Shown here: positions 1 to 9,002 of the stretch, piece by piece
Numbering within the stretch: the first letter of the stretch is position 1
How the letters are laid out: the number at the start of each line of letters is the position of its first letter
Origin: Micromonospora arida
Lineage (GTDB): Bacteria > Actinomycetota > Actinomycetes > Mycobacteriales > Micromonosporaceae
Assembly (NCBI RefSeq): GCF_003857035.1
Contig: NZ_QGSY01000212.1
Location: 1-51,445 of the forward strand
Length of the DNA: 51,445 bases
Reading direction: 5' to 3'
The notes under the pieces: generated by a model
Told to the model about the DNA's origin: nothing
Database searches by the model: none
The model's input: the letters and a program-made list of their open reading frames with translations, nothing else
Translations under genes and position numbers: made by a program

Positions 1-74
1 CCACCCGCCCCACCACCGACTGACCGCCCACCGCACCCCTTGAGGCCAAGCGGCACGCGTTCGGGGCGTGTGGT

Positions 75-1553
75 TCAGGTGGTTGGCCAGGTGTGGACGG
101 GTTGGTTGGTGCGCTGGAGTTCGGCGTAGCGCTGGACCATGTGGTGCAGCGCGGCCGTCCGGTCCATGCCGTGGCGTCGCTCCGCCGCCCAGACCGCCTC
201 GGTCTGCCAGGCGGCGCCGTTGCGGCCGGTACGGCAGCGCTGCTCGATGATGCCGAGCAGCCGGTCCCGCTGCGCCGGGGCGACACCGAACCCGTCCAGG
301 CCGGTGGCGGCGGTGGGCAGCAGTTGGTCCAGGACCAGCTTGGTGACCGGCATGTCGCCGAGCCCGGGCCAGTGCAGCACGGCGTCGAGGCCACGTCGGG
401 CGGCGGCGTGGAAGTTCTCCTCGGCGGAGCTGAAGGTGAGTTGACTCCAGATCGGTCGGTCGGCCTCGGCCAGACCGCGTACCAGCCCGAAGTAGAAGGC
501 CGCGTTGGCCAGCATGTCCACCACCGTCGGACCAGCCGGCAGCACCCGGTTCTCCACCCGCAGGTGGGGGCGGCCGTTCATGATGTCGTAGACCGGGCGG
601 TTCCACCGGTAGACGGTGCCGTTGTGCAACCGCAGTTCCCCGAGCTGTGGCACACCGCCGGCGTGCAGGACCTCCACCGGGTCCTCGTCCTCGCAGATCG
701 GCAGCAGCGGCGGGAAGTACCGGACGTTCTCCTCGAACAGGTCGAAGATCGAGGTGATCCACCGTTCGCCGAACCACACCCGCGGCCGTACGCCCTGGGC
801 CTTCAGCTCGTCCGGGCGGGTGTCGGTGGCCTGCTGGAACAGGGCGATCCGCGTCTCGGCCCACAGTTGGCGGCCGTACAGGAAGGGGCTGTTCGCCCCG
901 ACCGCCACCTGCACCCCGGCGATGGCCTGGGACGCGTTCCAGTAGTCGGCGAAGCTGTCCGGCGCGACCTGGAGGTGGAACTGGAGGCTCGTGCAGGCGG
1001 CCTCGGGGGCGATCGAGTCGGTGTGCGTGCGCAACTGCTCGACGCCGCGAATGTCCAGCTCGATGTCCTCGCCCCGGGCGCCGACGATCTGGTCGTTGAG
1101 CACCCGGTAACGCTCGTTGGTGGAGAGGTTGTCCTCGACCAGGTGCCCCTCGGTGAGGGTGGGCAGGATGCCGACCAGGACGATCTTCGCGTCGGACCTG
1201 GCGGCGCGCTCGTCGGCCCGGGAGAGGCTGCCGCGCAGGTCGTGCTCGTAGTCGGCGAAGCCGGTGCCCTCGATCAGTCGGGGCTCCGCGTTGAGTTCCA
1301 GGTTGAACTGCCCCAACTCGGTCTGGAAGAGGGGATCCGCGATGTCGGCGAGGATCTCCTCGTTGCGCATCGCCGGCTCGGCGGCCGAGTCGACCAGGTT
1401 GAGTTCGATCTCCAGGCCGGTCATCGGCCGGTCGGCGTCGAAGCCGAAGTCGTCCAGCATCAGGGCGAAGACGTCCAGGCACCGCCGCACCTTCTGCCGA
1501 TATCGGACGCGATCATCCCGGGTGAAGGCGCCCTCTGAGACGTCCCTGCCCAT
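75..1553 (-). CDS. Glutamate-cysteine ligase family 2 (carboxylate-amine ligase)
   Basis: A 492-residue protein of the GCS2 ATP-dependent carboxylate-amine ligase family, which joins the gamma-carboxyl of glutamate to the amine of cysteine or a related amine in the cytosol. Visible family features are the N-terminal strand GLEIELN at residues 46-52 (a glutamate-rich metal/ATP-site strand) and the C-terminal HLRVENRVLPAGP block at about 330-342. I chose the internal ATG rather than the longest frame (65 codons longer) because GGGAGGACAC lies directly before it and the extra N-terminus is low-complexity and unlike the family. It is monocistronic as far as can be seen; the next gene to the right on this strand ends about 300 nt upstream. 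In actinobacteria such enzymes can feed mycothiol-independent thiol or ergothioneine routes, but nothing nearby identifies the substrate, so the glutamate-cysteine specificity is by family only. Confidence 0.85.
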   Translation of the reverse strand: MGRDVSEGAFTRDDRVRYRQKVRRCLDVFALMLDDFGFDADRPMTGLEIELNLVDSAAEPAMRNEEILADIADPLFQTELGQFNLELNAEPRLIEGTGFADYEHDLRGSLSRADERAARSDAKIVLVGILPTLTEGHLVEDNLSTNERYRVLNDQIVGARGEDIELDIRGVEQLRTHTDSIAPEAACTSLQFHLQVAPDSFADYWNASQAIAGVQVAVGANSPFLYGRQLWAETRIALFQQATDTRPDELKAQGVRPRVWFGERWITSIFDLFEENVRYFPPLLPICEDEDPVEVLHAGGVPQLGELRLHNGTVYRWNRPVYDIMNGRPHLRVENRVLPAGPTVVDMLANAAFYFGLVRGLAEADRPIWSQLTFSSAEENFHAAARRGLDAVLHWPGLGDMPVTKLVLDQLLPTAATGLDGFGVAPAQRDRLLGIIEQRCRTGRNGAAWQTEAVWAAERRHGMDRTAALHHMVQRYAELQRTNQPVHTWPTT

Positions 1554-1778
1554 GTGTCCTCCCGACGGCCGGCGCGGTCGGGATCCTGCCGTCCCGGAAG
1601 CGCTTTGTGAAGCATCCACGGTAAGAGCGCCCACCTGACCGGGGCCAGAGGGCCGGCGGCGGTGATCCGACGTCGACCGGGCGGACGCGCTCGTGGCGCC
1701 ATCTGTACCCCGTCGTCGACCGGCCGGACCCGATTGCGGTGCGAACAACCCGTGACAATTACCACCAGTGAGAACGAT

Positions 1779-1813
1779 GCAGGGCCCGCGCCGAAGTGCG
1801 GCGCGGGCCCTGC
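1779..1813 (-). terminator. Hairpin terminator after yceI-like gene
   Basis: Fourteen-base perfect arms (GCAGGGCCCGCGCC and its complement) around a 7-nt loop lie 50 nt past the stop of the YceI gene. No U-run follows, as is usual in high-GC actinobacteria. The remaining stretch up to the ligase gene shows no other convincing feature. Confidence 0.7.
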
Positions 1814-1862
1814 ATACCGGATCGCCGGGAGGGTTCCCCTGCCCTCCGGCGATCCCCGGGGA

Positions 1863-2444
1863 TCAGGCCTGGCGGACGGCCTCGCCCTCGATCTCGATCT
1901 TGATCTTGCGGCTGACCAACACTCCCCCGGTCTCCAGGGCGACGTTCCAGGTCAGGCCGAACTCCTCGCGGTCGATCTCGGTGCTGGCAGAGAAGCCGAA
2001 GATGTCCTGGCCGAACGGGCTGCGGCCGACACCCTCGAACTCCACCTCCAGCTCGACCGGGCGGGTGACGTCCTTGATGGTCAGCTCACCGGTGAGCACG
2101 AACTCGCTGCCACGACGGGACTTGACCCCGGTGCTGCGGAACTCGAGCGTCGGGAACTTCTCGGCGTCCAGGAACTCGGGGCTGCGCAGGTGCGCGTCCC
2201 GGTCGGCCTGGGTGGTGTCGACGCTGGCGGCCTGAATGGTGGCGACGACCGACGACTGCAGCGGGTCCTCGGCGACGGTGATGGTGGCGGTCGCGTCGTT
2301 GAACTCACCGCGAACCTTGCTCACCATCATGTGCCGGGCAACGAAGCCGACCCGCTTGTGCGCCACGTCGAGCGCGTAGGTGCCGGCCGCCGGGATGGTG
2401 AGGCCGTCCCAGTCGCGGGTAACCGTCTCGATGCTGCTGGTCAT
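1863..2444 (-). CDS. YceI family lipid/isoprenoid-binding protein
   Basis: A 193-residue YceI-like protein. The family forms a lipocalin-like antiparallel beta-barrel that binds long polyisoprenoid or quinone-type lipids. Family signatures are the opening AAGTYALDVAHKRVGFVARH, the central FPTLEFRST strand and the ELTIKDVTRPVELEVEF block. No signal peptide is present, unlike E. coli YceI, so it is probably cytosolic, as is common in actinobacterial homologues. The start is set by GGAGGACAGCAGC before the ATG. It is divergent from a MarR regulator with a 99-nt spacer holding overlapping promoters, so MarR control in response to stress or a lipophilic ligand is a reasonable inference. Confidence 0.92.
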   Translation of the reverse strand: MTSSIETVTRDWDGLTIPAAGTYALDVAHKRVGFVARHMMVSKVRGEFNDATATITVAEDPLQSSVVATIQAASVDTTQADRDAHLRSPEFLDAEKFPTLEFRSTGVKSRRGSEFVLTGELTIKDVTRPVELEVEFEGVGRSPFGQDIFGFSASTEIDREEFGLTWNVALETGGVLVSRKIKIEIEGEAVRQA

Positions 2445-2493
2445 GCTGCTGTCCTCCAGGGGATTGTTTAGTAGCCCAACGACTGCCTGAGCA

Positions 2494-2537
2494 ACTATAA
2501 CCGCAGCAATATTCCCTGTGTCAAGCACTGGTATGAT
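2494..2537. promoter_or_regulatory. Divergent yceI/marR promoter region
   Basis: On the minus strand TTGACA (2524-2519) and TATAGT (2499-2494) form a near-consensus promoter for yceI, though with a 19-nt spacer. On the plus strand TGGTATGAT (extended -10, hexamer 2532-2537) sits 6 nt before the GTG of marR, which implies a leaderless marR transcript. The two promoters overlap, so one bound MarR dimer could regulate both. A repeated CAAC spaced by 11 nt at 2478-2496 is a weak operator candidate. Confidence 0.55.
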
Positions 2538-2543
2538 GAACGG

Positions 2544-3062
2544 GTGACCAACGTCTTCGACGATCCCCGGATCACCGCCGTCGGCCTGCTCTTCGAGGCA
2601 CACGCCGGGCTGTCCGCCCGGTTCAACGCCCAACTCGAGGAGCACGGCCTCTCCGCGGTCGAGTTCGAGGTCATCACCCGACTGGCCCGCTCGCCGGGCA
2701 ACCAACTACGCATGACCGACCTCGCCGCACAGACCTCCCTGTCGACCAGCGGAGTGACCCGTGTGGTGGACCGGATGGAGCGCGACGGGTTGCTCACCCG
2801 CCGGGCCTGCCCGAACGACCGACGCAGCTCGTACGCGGTGGTCACCGCCGCCGGGATGCAACGCCTGAACGAGACGCTGCCCGGGCATCTGCAGATGATC
2901 GAGCAGTGGTTCACCGGGCAACTCGGCCCCGAGGCGCTGGCGGCCCTCCTGGACGGGTTGCGGCGGGTCCGCGACGCCGCGCATCCGTGCGCCACCGCTG
3001 GCAGTGACGACGTCAGCCCGGAGCAGGTCGCCGCCACCGACAACGCCACCCGACGGCACTGA
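2544..3062 (+). CDS. MarR family transcriptional regulator
   Basis: A 172-residue winged-helix regulator of the MarR family. Residues 25-110 carry the DNA-binding core: the recognition-helix region LRMTDLAAQTSLSTSGVTRV, then VDRMERDGLLTRR and the wing CPNDRRSSYAVVT with the conserved D-R-R motif. The start is a GTG placed 6 nt after a TATGAT -10 box, so the mRNA is predicted to be leaderless. It is divergently paired with the YceI gene, its likely target together with itself. The last 25 residues are polar and probably disordered. Confidence 0.92.
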   Translation: MTNVFDDPRITAVGLLFEAHAGLSARFNAQLEEHGLSAVEFEVITRLARSPGNQLRMTDLAAQTSLSTSGVTRVVDRMERDGLLTRRACPNDRRSSYAVVTAAGMQRLNETLPGHLQMIEQWFTGQLGPEALAALLDGLRRVRDAAHPCATAGSDDVSPEQVAATDNATRRH

Positions 3063-3069
3063 TCAGCAC

Positions 3070-3086
3070 CCGCCGTCGGGCGGCGG
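3070..3086 (+). terminator. Possible terminator after marR
   Basis: A 6-bp GC stem (CCGCCG / CGGCGG) with a 5-nt loop lies a few bases past the marR stop codon. The stem is short, so confidence is limited. The rest of the 224-nt gap to the next gene shows nothing I can name. Confidence 0.35.
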
Positions 3087-3286
3087 CAGAGGCAGAAAGA
3101 CCGGCAGAACTGACCCGGCCAAGCTGGAGGATTCGGTCCAAGCCGACTTTCTGCCATCGCACCGGTGGCAGGCTTCCTGCACCGGGGATCACCGGGGGGT
3201 GACGGCGCGGGCGATCAGCGAGGGGCAGCACCAAGGGGGCTCTTCGCCCGCGCCACTCTCCCGTCGCGATCCGCTTGAGGAGAGCG

Positions 3287-5941
3287 CTACTGAGCCGGTC
3301 CGCCTCGGGCGGCGATCAGCGCGTAGAGCAGGCCCGACTCCTGCGGCAACAGCTGGATGCCGCCCTCCGCACAGACCCGGTCCAGTCGATCGAGCACCGA
3401 CGGGTCCGCAGTGCTCGCAGCCAGCCCGACCAGCGCCTCCACCACGTCGCGGCGATCCTGCCCCGCATGGTCGGCGGCGGCCGCGAACCACTCGGCAGCC
3501 AACTCCCGGTCGCCCCGGTGCAGCGCCAGGTTCCCCTCGATCAGCGCACAGAGCCCGGCCTCCGGCCCACCCCAGGCCAACGCCGCGTCGTCCGAGCGCG
3601 GTCGCGGCACGCTCGGCCGCGCCGGCAGCGCCTCCACGCCCCCGGCGCGCAACTCGGTCAGCACCTCGCTCGCCTCCCCCACCCGCCCGTCCTGGGCGAG
3701 CGCCAGCCCGACGGTCCCGAGCACCCGACGGCGACGCCCGGGATCACCCAGCTCGGACAGGGCCGCGATCGCCCTCCGGCCACGGTCGATGGCGTCCGCG
3801 TACCAGCCCTCCAGTCGGGCGACCTCGGCGCGATTGGCCCAGCCCAGCACCCGCAGTCGCTGCTCCCCACTCTCGGCGGCGAGTCGGTCCACCGCGGCGA
3901 GCCGGCGGCGGGCCGCGGCCAGATCGCCCACGCGGATCTCGTGCCAGGCGAGGCTGTTCTGGGCCACCGCCAGGTCCCGGGTCCGCCCGTTGCGGGCCGC
4001 CAACCGCAGCAGCGCCTCGGCCTGCTCGCGAGCCTCGTCCTGCCGCCCGACGGAGATCAGCAGGGTGCCGAGAACGTTTCGCGCCTCCAACTCCCCGGTG
4101 ACGTCGCCGGCCTGCCGGAAGGTGTCCAACGCCGCACGGGCCGTCGACAACTCCTCGGCGCCCGCGCCGTGCTCCGCCGCCAGCCGGGCGACCCCGAGGG
4201 CGGCCCAGCCACGCAGAAGAGGATCGGCGTCGGCGGTTCGCGGGTCCGCCAGCAACCGCCGCAACCACTGCCGCCCGACGACGTCGCGTCCACGGAACCG
4301 CCACCACCGGGTCAGGCAGGCCGCCAGCCGCAGCGCGGTCAACGGGTCGTCGGTAGCCGCATGGGCCAACGACGAGCTGATGTCACTGCTCATCTCGTCC
4401 AGCCGGTGCACCGCATCGGGTAACCGTGGGCCGATCAGGTCGGTGGCGGTACGGGCCACCAGGCGCGCGATGACTTCCGCGTGCCGACGCCGGATGCAGG
4501 TCAGCTCACCCGCACCGGCCGCCTGCTCGACTGCGTAGTCACGGACCGCGTCGAGCAGCCGGAACCGGAACGACCCGGTTCCGCGTACGCTCAGCAGCCC
4601 CAACTCGACGAAGCGGTCCAACAGTGGAACCGGGTCGATCGCCACCGTGCCGTCCCGGTCGGCCTCGTCGGCGAGCATCTCCTCCGCCAACTCGACCGAC
4701 CACCGGTTACCGAAGACGGCCAGCTGCCGCAGCGCGGCCTGTTCGTCCGACGCCAACAGGCGGTAGCTGAACGCCACCGCATCCCGCAGGGTGACGGCGA
4801 CCGAGACCGCCGCACGGGCGTCGGGTCCGCTCGTCCGGCTGCTGAGCGCCTCCGGCGCGTTCCAGGCCGGGTGGGCGGAGGCGTCGGGGGGAGTGGCCAG
4901 GTCGAGCACCCTGTCGCCGTAGCGGTCGAGCAGTTCGGTGAGGTCGAGGAGACGGCCCCGGGCGGCCATCAGCTCGATGGCCAACGGCAGCCCGCCCAGC
5001 CGGCGCACCAACGCGGCGAGCGCAGGCAGCTCAGCGGGAGTGGGTGGCTCGCGGCGGACCTGAGCGAGCCGGGCGGTGAACAACGCGACAGCCGGCCACG
5101 ATTCGAGCCCGGAGTGCTCGGCCTCCGGTGGTGGCACGTCCAGCGGCGCGACCGGCCAGACCCGCTCACCGGGCAACCCGACCGGATGCCGCCCGGTGAC
5201 CAGCACCCGCAGCGAGGGCAGTGCGCCGAGCAACCGGTGCAGGGTCGCGGCCACCGGGCCCGGGGCGCGTTCCACCGCGTCCATCACCAGCAGCGTCGGC
5301 CGCCCGGCGAGCAGCGCCACGAGTTCGGACAGGCGCGCCACGCCGAGCATGGACATCGAGGCGGCGAGTACGTCCGGACCGTCCGCGCCCTCGCCCACCA
5401 GCACCCCGGCGACACCGGCCGGGTGAGCGGCGGCCACCAGGTGCGCCACCGACGTCGCCAGGGCGGTCTTGCCGACGCCGGCCAACCCGACGAGGCTCAC
5501 CAACCGGGGTCCTCGCTCCGCGGTCAGCATTCCGGCCAGCTCGGTGAGGTCACGCTCCCGGCCGATCAACGCGACCGGCGGCGGGAGCGCGACCGGCGGG
5601 TCGGCGGGTGCGGCCACCGACGTGGCGTTGCCGCCGACCGCGAACGTCGTCGAGGTGGCGTCCGGCGAGGCCGGTTCGGCACCGGCGCCGCGTGCCGCTG
5701 CCAGGAACGCCGCCCGACTGGTGCCGGTCAGCGCCAGCGCCCCGGCGAGCAGCTCGACAGTGGTGCGTTGTGGCCGGATCGACCGGCCACGCTCCAGATC
5801 ACGCACCGTCCGCACACCCACCCCGGCCCGGGACGCCAGCTCGGCCTGGGTGAGGCCGGCGGTGCGTCGATGCCCGCGGAGCAGCTCCGGCAGAGTGGTA
5901 CGTCCAGCCGGGCTCCGCGACCAGTCATGATCCGGAGTCAT
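3287..5941 (-). CDS. XRE/NB-ARC/TPR transcriptional regulator
   Basis: An 884-residue multidomain regulator. The N-terminal XRE-type helix-turn-helix spans about residues 15-75 (GLTQAELASRAGVGVRTVRDLERG). It is followed by a linker, an NB-ARC/STAND ATPase with Walker A GLAGVGKTAL near 153-162 and the LVTGRHP and GGLPLAIELMA motifs of the ARC domains, then a C-terminal half of TPR-like helical repeats. STAND regulators of this layout act as nucleotide-gated switches. The start is ambiguous: a GTG two codons upstream is equally possible, and neither has a good ribosome-binding site. A TACTCT hexamer just upstream would suit a leaderless message. It is a lone gene with no metabolic neighbour that suggests a ligand. 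Confidence 0.85.
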   Translation of the reverse strand: MTPDHDWSRSPAGRTTLPELLRGHRRTAGLTQAELASRAGVGVRTVRDLERGRSIRPQRTTVELLAGALALTGTSRAAFLAAARGAGAEPASPDATSTTFAVGGNATSVAAPADPPVALPPPVALIGRERDLTELAGMLTAERGPRLVSLVGLAGVGKTALATSVAHLVAAAHPAGVAGVLVGEGADGPDVLAASMSMLGVARLSELVALLAGRPTLLVMDAVERAPGPVAATLHRLLGALPSLRVLVTGRHPVGLPGERVWPVAPLDVPPPEAEHSGLESWPAVALFTARLAQVRREPPTPAELPALAALVRRLGGLPLAIELMAARGRLLDLTELLDRYGDRVLDLATPPDASAHPAWNAPEALSSRTSGPDARAAVSVAVTLRDAVAFSYRLLASDEQAALRQLAVFGNRWSVELAEEMLADEADRDGTVAIDPVPLLDRFVELGLLSVRGTGSFRFRLLDAVRDYAVEQAAGAGELTCIRRRHAEVIARLVARTATDLIGPRLPDAVHRLDEMSSDISSSLAHAATDDPLTALRLAACLTRWWRFRGRDVVGRQWLRRLLADPRTADADPLLRGWAALGVARLAAEHGAGAEELSTARAALDTFRQAGDVTGELEARNVLGTLLISVGRQDEAREQAEALLRLAARNGRTRDLAVAQNSLAWHEIRVGDLAAARRRLAAVDRLAAESGEQRLRVLGWANRAEVARLEGWYADAIDRGRRAIAALSELGDPGRRRRVLGTVGLALAQDGRVGEASEVLTELRAGGVEALPARPSVPRPRSDDAALAWGGPEAGLCALIEGNLALHRGDRELAAEWFAAAADHAGQDRRDVVEALVGLAASTADPSVLDRLDRVCAEGGIQLLPQESGLLYALIAARGGPAQ

Positions 5942-6074
5942 GGGCACGAAGAGTACGGATGGACTCCGACCATCGGCAGTCGAACGTCGGGCTACTGACG
6001 CCCGCTCGCCGAAACCCGACAGCCGTACGGACAGTCCGTCCGGGACGACCGGCCGATCAGTTCGGCTGGGCCAC

Positions 6075-7223
6075 TCAGAGACCCAGATCCCGAGCGATGA
6101 TCATGCGCTGCACCTCACTGGTGCCCTCGCCGATCTCCAGGATCTTGGAGTCCCGCCAGAACCGGGCCACCGGGTACTCGTTCATGAAGCCGTACCCGCC
6201 GTGGATCTGGGTGGCCTCCCGGGCGTTGTCCACAGCGATCGTGCTGGCGTGCAGTTTGGCGATGGCGGCCTGCCGCTTGAACTGCTCGCCGGCCAGCATC
6301 CGCGCAGCGGCGTCGTAGTACGCCAGGCGAGCGGTGTGTGCCTTCAGCTCCATGTCGGCGATCTTGAATTGGATGGCCTGGTTGGTGCCGATCGCCCGAC
6401 CGAAGGCGTGCCGCTCCTTCGCGTACTTGATCGACTCGTCGACGCAGCCCTGCGCGAGGCCGACGGCGAGCGCGGCGATGGCGATCCGGCCCTCGTCGAG
6501 GATCCGCAGGAACTGCGCGAAACCCCGACCCCGGGCGCCGAGCAGGTTGGCGGCCGGCACCCGGCAGTCGTCGAAGGTCAGCTCGTGGGTGTCCGAGGCG
6601 GTCCAGCCCACCTTGGAGTAACCGGGCGCGACGGTGAACCCGGGCGTGCCGGTCGGCACGATGATCGTCGACAACTCCTTGGAGCCGTCCGGGTTCGTGC
6701 CGGTCACCGCGGTGACCGTGACCATGGCCGTGATGTCGGTTCCCGAGTTGGTGATGAACGCCTTCGACCCGTTGATCACCCATTCGTCGCCGTCCAGCAC
6801 CGCCCGGGTCTGCGTGCCGGCGGCGTCGGAGCCGGTGCCCGGCTCGGTGAGACCGAAGCCGGCCAGCGCCTCGCCGCTGAGCAGCCGGGGCAGCCAGGTC
6901 GCCTTCTGCTCCTCGGTGCCGAAGCGGTAGATCGGCATCGCGCCCAGCGAGACCGCCGCTTCCAACGTGATGGCCACGCTGGAGTCGACCCGGGCCAGCT
7001 CCTCCAGGGCCAGGCAGAGCGCGAAGTAGTCGCCGCCCATGCCGCCGTGCTCCTCGGCGAAGGGCAGACCGAACAGGCCCATCTTGCCCATCTGCCGGAT
7101 CACCTCGTACGGGAAGGTGTGCTGCTCGTAGTGCTCGGCGATGACCGGGGCGATCACCTCGCGGGCGAACTCCCGCACGCTCTCGCGCAGCGCCGCTTGT
7201 TCGTCGGTGAGCCGGAAGTCCAT
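6075..7223 (-). CDS. Acyl-CoA dehydrogenase (isovaleryl/short-chain type)
   Basis: A 382-residue acyl-CoA dehydrogenase, close to the usual 380-390. It is a cytosolic FAD enzyme that introduces the alpha-beta double bond. Visible motifs are GFGLTEPGTGSDAAG (substrate and FAD binding), WVINGSKAFITNSG, and at the C-terminus GGYGFMNEYPV followed by IGEGTSEVQRMIIAR, where the glutamate of EGTSE is the catalytic base in short-chain members. It lies 78 nt behind the carboxyltransferase gene on the same strand. With HMG-CoA lyase and a biotin carboxylase nearby, the best reading is isovaleryl-CoA dehydrogenase of leucine catabolism, like liuA or Streptomyces acdH. The exact acyl chain cannot be read from sequence alone. 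Confidence 0.88.
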   Translation of the reverse strand: MDFRLTDEQAALRESVREFAREVIAPVIAEHYEQHTFPYEVIRQMGKMGLFGLPFAEEHGGMGGDYFALCLALEELARVDSSVAITLEAAVSLGAMPIYRFGTEEQKATWLPRLLSGEALAGFGLTEPGTGSDAAGTQTRAVLDGDEWVINGSKAFITNSGTDITAMVTVTAVTGTNPDGSKELSTIIVPTGTPGFTVAPGYSKVGWTASDTHELTFDDCRVPAANLLGARGRGFAQFLRILDEGRIAIAALAVGLAQGCVDESIKYAKERHAFGRAIGTNQAIQFKIADMELKAHTARLAYYDAAARMLAGEQFKRQAAIAKLHASTIAVDNAREATQIHGGYGFMNEYPVARFWRDSKILEIGEGTSEVQRMIIARDLGL

Positions 7224-7301
7224 CTCATCCTCCTGTAAGGACGGTCCGCCTCGGCGCTCGTGACGCCGGAGGCGGGTCGCTGTGCGGGCCTGAGTCGATG
7301 A

Positions 7302-8834
7302 TCAGACCGGGGTGACGCCGTGCCGACGGCGGGAGAAGTGCCGGTCCTTGGTACGCGCCGCCGCGAATCGACGGACCAGCTCGGTGCGCAGGTCGTGCGG
7401 CTCGACGATGGCGTCGACCACCAGCTCGCTGGCCAGCCGGACGACGTCGATGTCCTGCTCGTACTCGGCCCGCTTGGCGGCGACGAAGGCCGCCCGCTCG
7501 TCCTCGTCCGCAATGGCGGCGATCTTGTTGGCATAGACCGCGTTCACGGCAGCCTCGGCGCCCATCACGGCGATCTTCGCGGTCGGCAGCGCGATCGTGG
7601 CGTCCGGCTCGAACCCGGGGCCGGCCATCGCGTAGAGACCGGCGCCGTACGCCTTGCGGACCACCACGCAGATCTTCGGAACGGTCGCCTCGGAGATCGC
7701 GGTGATCATCTTGGCGCCGTGCCGGATGATGCCCTGCTTCTCCACCGCGCTGCCGACCATGAAGCCGGGCACGTCGCTGAGGAACAGCAGCGGCACGTTG
7801 AACGCGTCGCAGAGCTGCACGAACCGGGTGGCCTTGTCGGCCGAGTCGACGAAGAGCACGCCGCCCTTGAACATCGAGTTGTTGCCGACCACGCCGACGA
7901 CCTGACCGTCGAGACGGCCGAAGCCGATGGTCAACTCCTTGGCCCAGAGCGCCTGGATCTCGAAGAACGAACCCTCGTCGAGCAGGCCCTTGACGTACCG
8001 CCGCATGTCGAACGCCTGCCGCTCACTGGCCGGTACCAACGCGGCCAGGTCGGCCTTCGCGGACGCGGCGACCGCCGGTGCGGCCGGCGGCGCCTGCGTC
8101 CAGTTCGCCGGCAGATACGACAGGTAGGTCTTCACGACGTCGAGCGCGTCGGCCTCGGTCTTGCAGAGGAAGTGCCCCACGCCGGATTCGGCGGTGTGCA
8201 CCTTCGCCCCGCCCATCGCCTCCAGGGTGGTCTTCTCGCCGGTGACCATCTCGACCATCCGGTCGGAGCCCAGATACATGCTGGCGTTGCCGTCGACCAG
8301 CGCCACCACGTCGCAGAAAGCGGGGATGTACGCCCCACCGGCGGCGCTCGGGCCGAACAGCGCGCAGACCTGTGGGATCGAGCCCGAGGCGCGGACCTGG
8401 TTCCAGAAGATCTTGCCGGCGCCACGCCGACCGGGGAAGAGATCGACCTGGTCGGTGATCCGGGCGCCGGCCGAGTCGACCAGGTAGACCATCGGCACGC
8501 CGGCGCCGTACGCCCGCTCGATGATCCTGATGATCTTCTCGACGGTGCGGGCGCCCCAGCTGCCGGCCTTGACGGTGGAGTCGTTGGCCATCAGGCAGAC
8601 CTGACGGCCGTCGATCGTGGCGGTGCCGGTCACCACACCGTCGGCTGGCAACCCCTCGGCGAGCGCGTTGGCGTAGAGGCCGTCCTCGACGAACGAGCCC
8701 TCGTCGACCAGGAGCGCGACCCGTTCACGGGCGAAGAGCTTGCCCTTGGCCGCGTTGGCCGCGTGGTACTTGTCCGCGCCGCCGGACCGGGCCCGCTTGC
8801 GCAGCTGCTCCAGTGCCTCACCGTCGAGCGTCAC
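7302..8834 (-). CDS. Acyl-CoA carboxylase carboxyltransferase (beta) subunit
   Basis: A 510-residue carboxyltransferase with two crotonase-fold halves. It transfers CO2 from carboxybiotin to an acyl-CoA. Conserved glycine-rich stretches include SAGARITDQVDLFPGRRGAGK, FGPSAAGGAYIPAF, and VPGFMVGSAVEKQGIIRHGAK with MAGPGFEPD in the second half. It most resembles methylcrotonyl-CoA carboxylase-type subunits (liuB/AccD1). The GTG start is preceded by GGAGGAGTCGGC. The acyl-CoA dehydrogenase follows in the same transcript. A palindromic AACGATCGTT operator overlaps its promoter and suggests TetR control, possibly by the TetR gene further right. Confidence 0.9.
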   Translation of the reverse strand: MTLDGEALEQLRKRARSGGADKYHAANAAKGKLFARERVALLVDEGSFVEDGLYANALAEGLPADGVVTGTATIDGRQVCLMANDSTVKAGSWGARTVEKIIRIIERAYGAGVPMVYLVDSAGARITDQVDLFPGRRGAGKIFWNQVRASGSIPQVCALFGPSAAGGAYIPAFCDVVALVDGNASMYLGSDRMVEMVTGEKTTLEAMGGAKVHTAESGVGHFLCKTEADALDVVKTYLSYLPANWTQAPPAAPAVAASAKADLAALVPASERQAFDMRRYVKGLLDEGSFFEIQALWAKELTIGFGRLDGQVVGVVGNNSMFKGGVLFVDSADKATRFVQLCDAFNVPLLFLSDVPGFMVGSAVEKQGIIRHGAKMITAISEATVPKICVVVRKAYGAGLYAMAGPGFEPDATIALPTAKIAVMGAEAAVNAVYANKIAAIADEDERAAFVAAKRAEYEQDIDVVRLASELVVDAIVEPHDLRTELVRRFAAARTKDRHFSRRRHGVTPV

Positions 8835-8860
8835 GCCGACTCCTCCGCCATGCTGACCTG

Positions 8861-8876
8861 AACGATCGTTAGGCTA
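8861..8876 (-). promoter_or_regulatory. -10 box and palindromic operator upstream of carboxyltransferase
   Basis: A perfect 10-bp palindrome AACGATCGTT immediately follows a TAGCCT hexamer on the minus strand, the right place for a repressor site over a -10 box. TetR-type regulators of acyl-CoA catabolism often bind ACGATCGT-centred palindromes. I found no second copy near the TetR gene or the HMG-CoA lyase. Confidence 0.5.
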
Positions 8877-8939
8877 GCGCATCGGCGCGGTTGTCGGCGA
8901 CCTACGAGCGAACCAGACAGCGAAGCCGAGAGCAAGACA

Positions 8940-8969
8940 TTGAAAAACGTGAATACAAATCGCTAGGCT
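8940..8969 (+). promoter_or_regulatory. Promoter of snapalysin-like gene
   Basis: TTGAAA and TAGGCT are separated by 18 nt, about 33 nt before the protease start. Both hexamers fit actinobacterial housekeeping promoters. Confidence 0.55.
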
Positions 8970-9002
8970 CCTGGCACCCCTCCTCCCAGATCGGAGTCAG
9001 CG

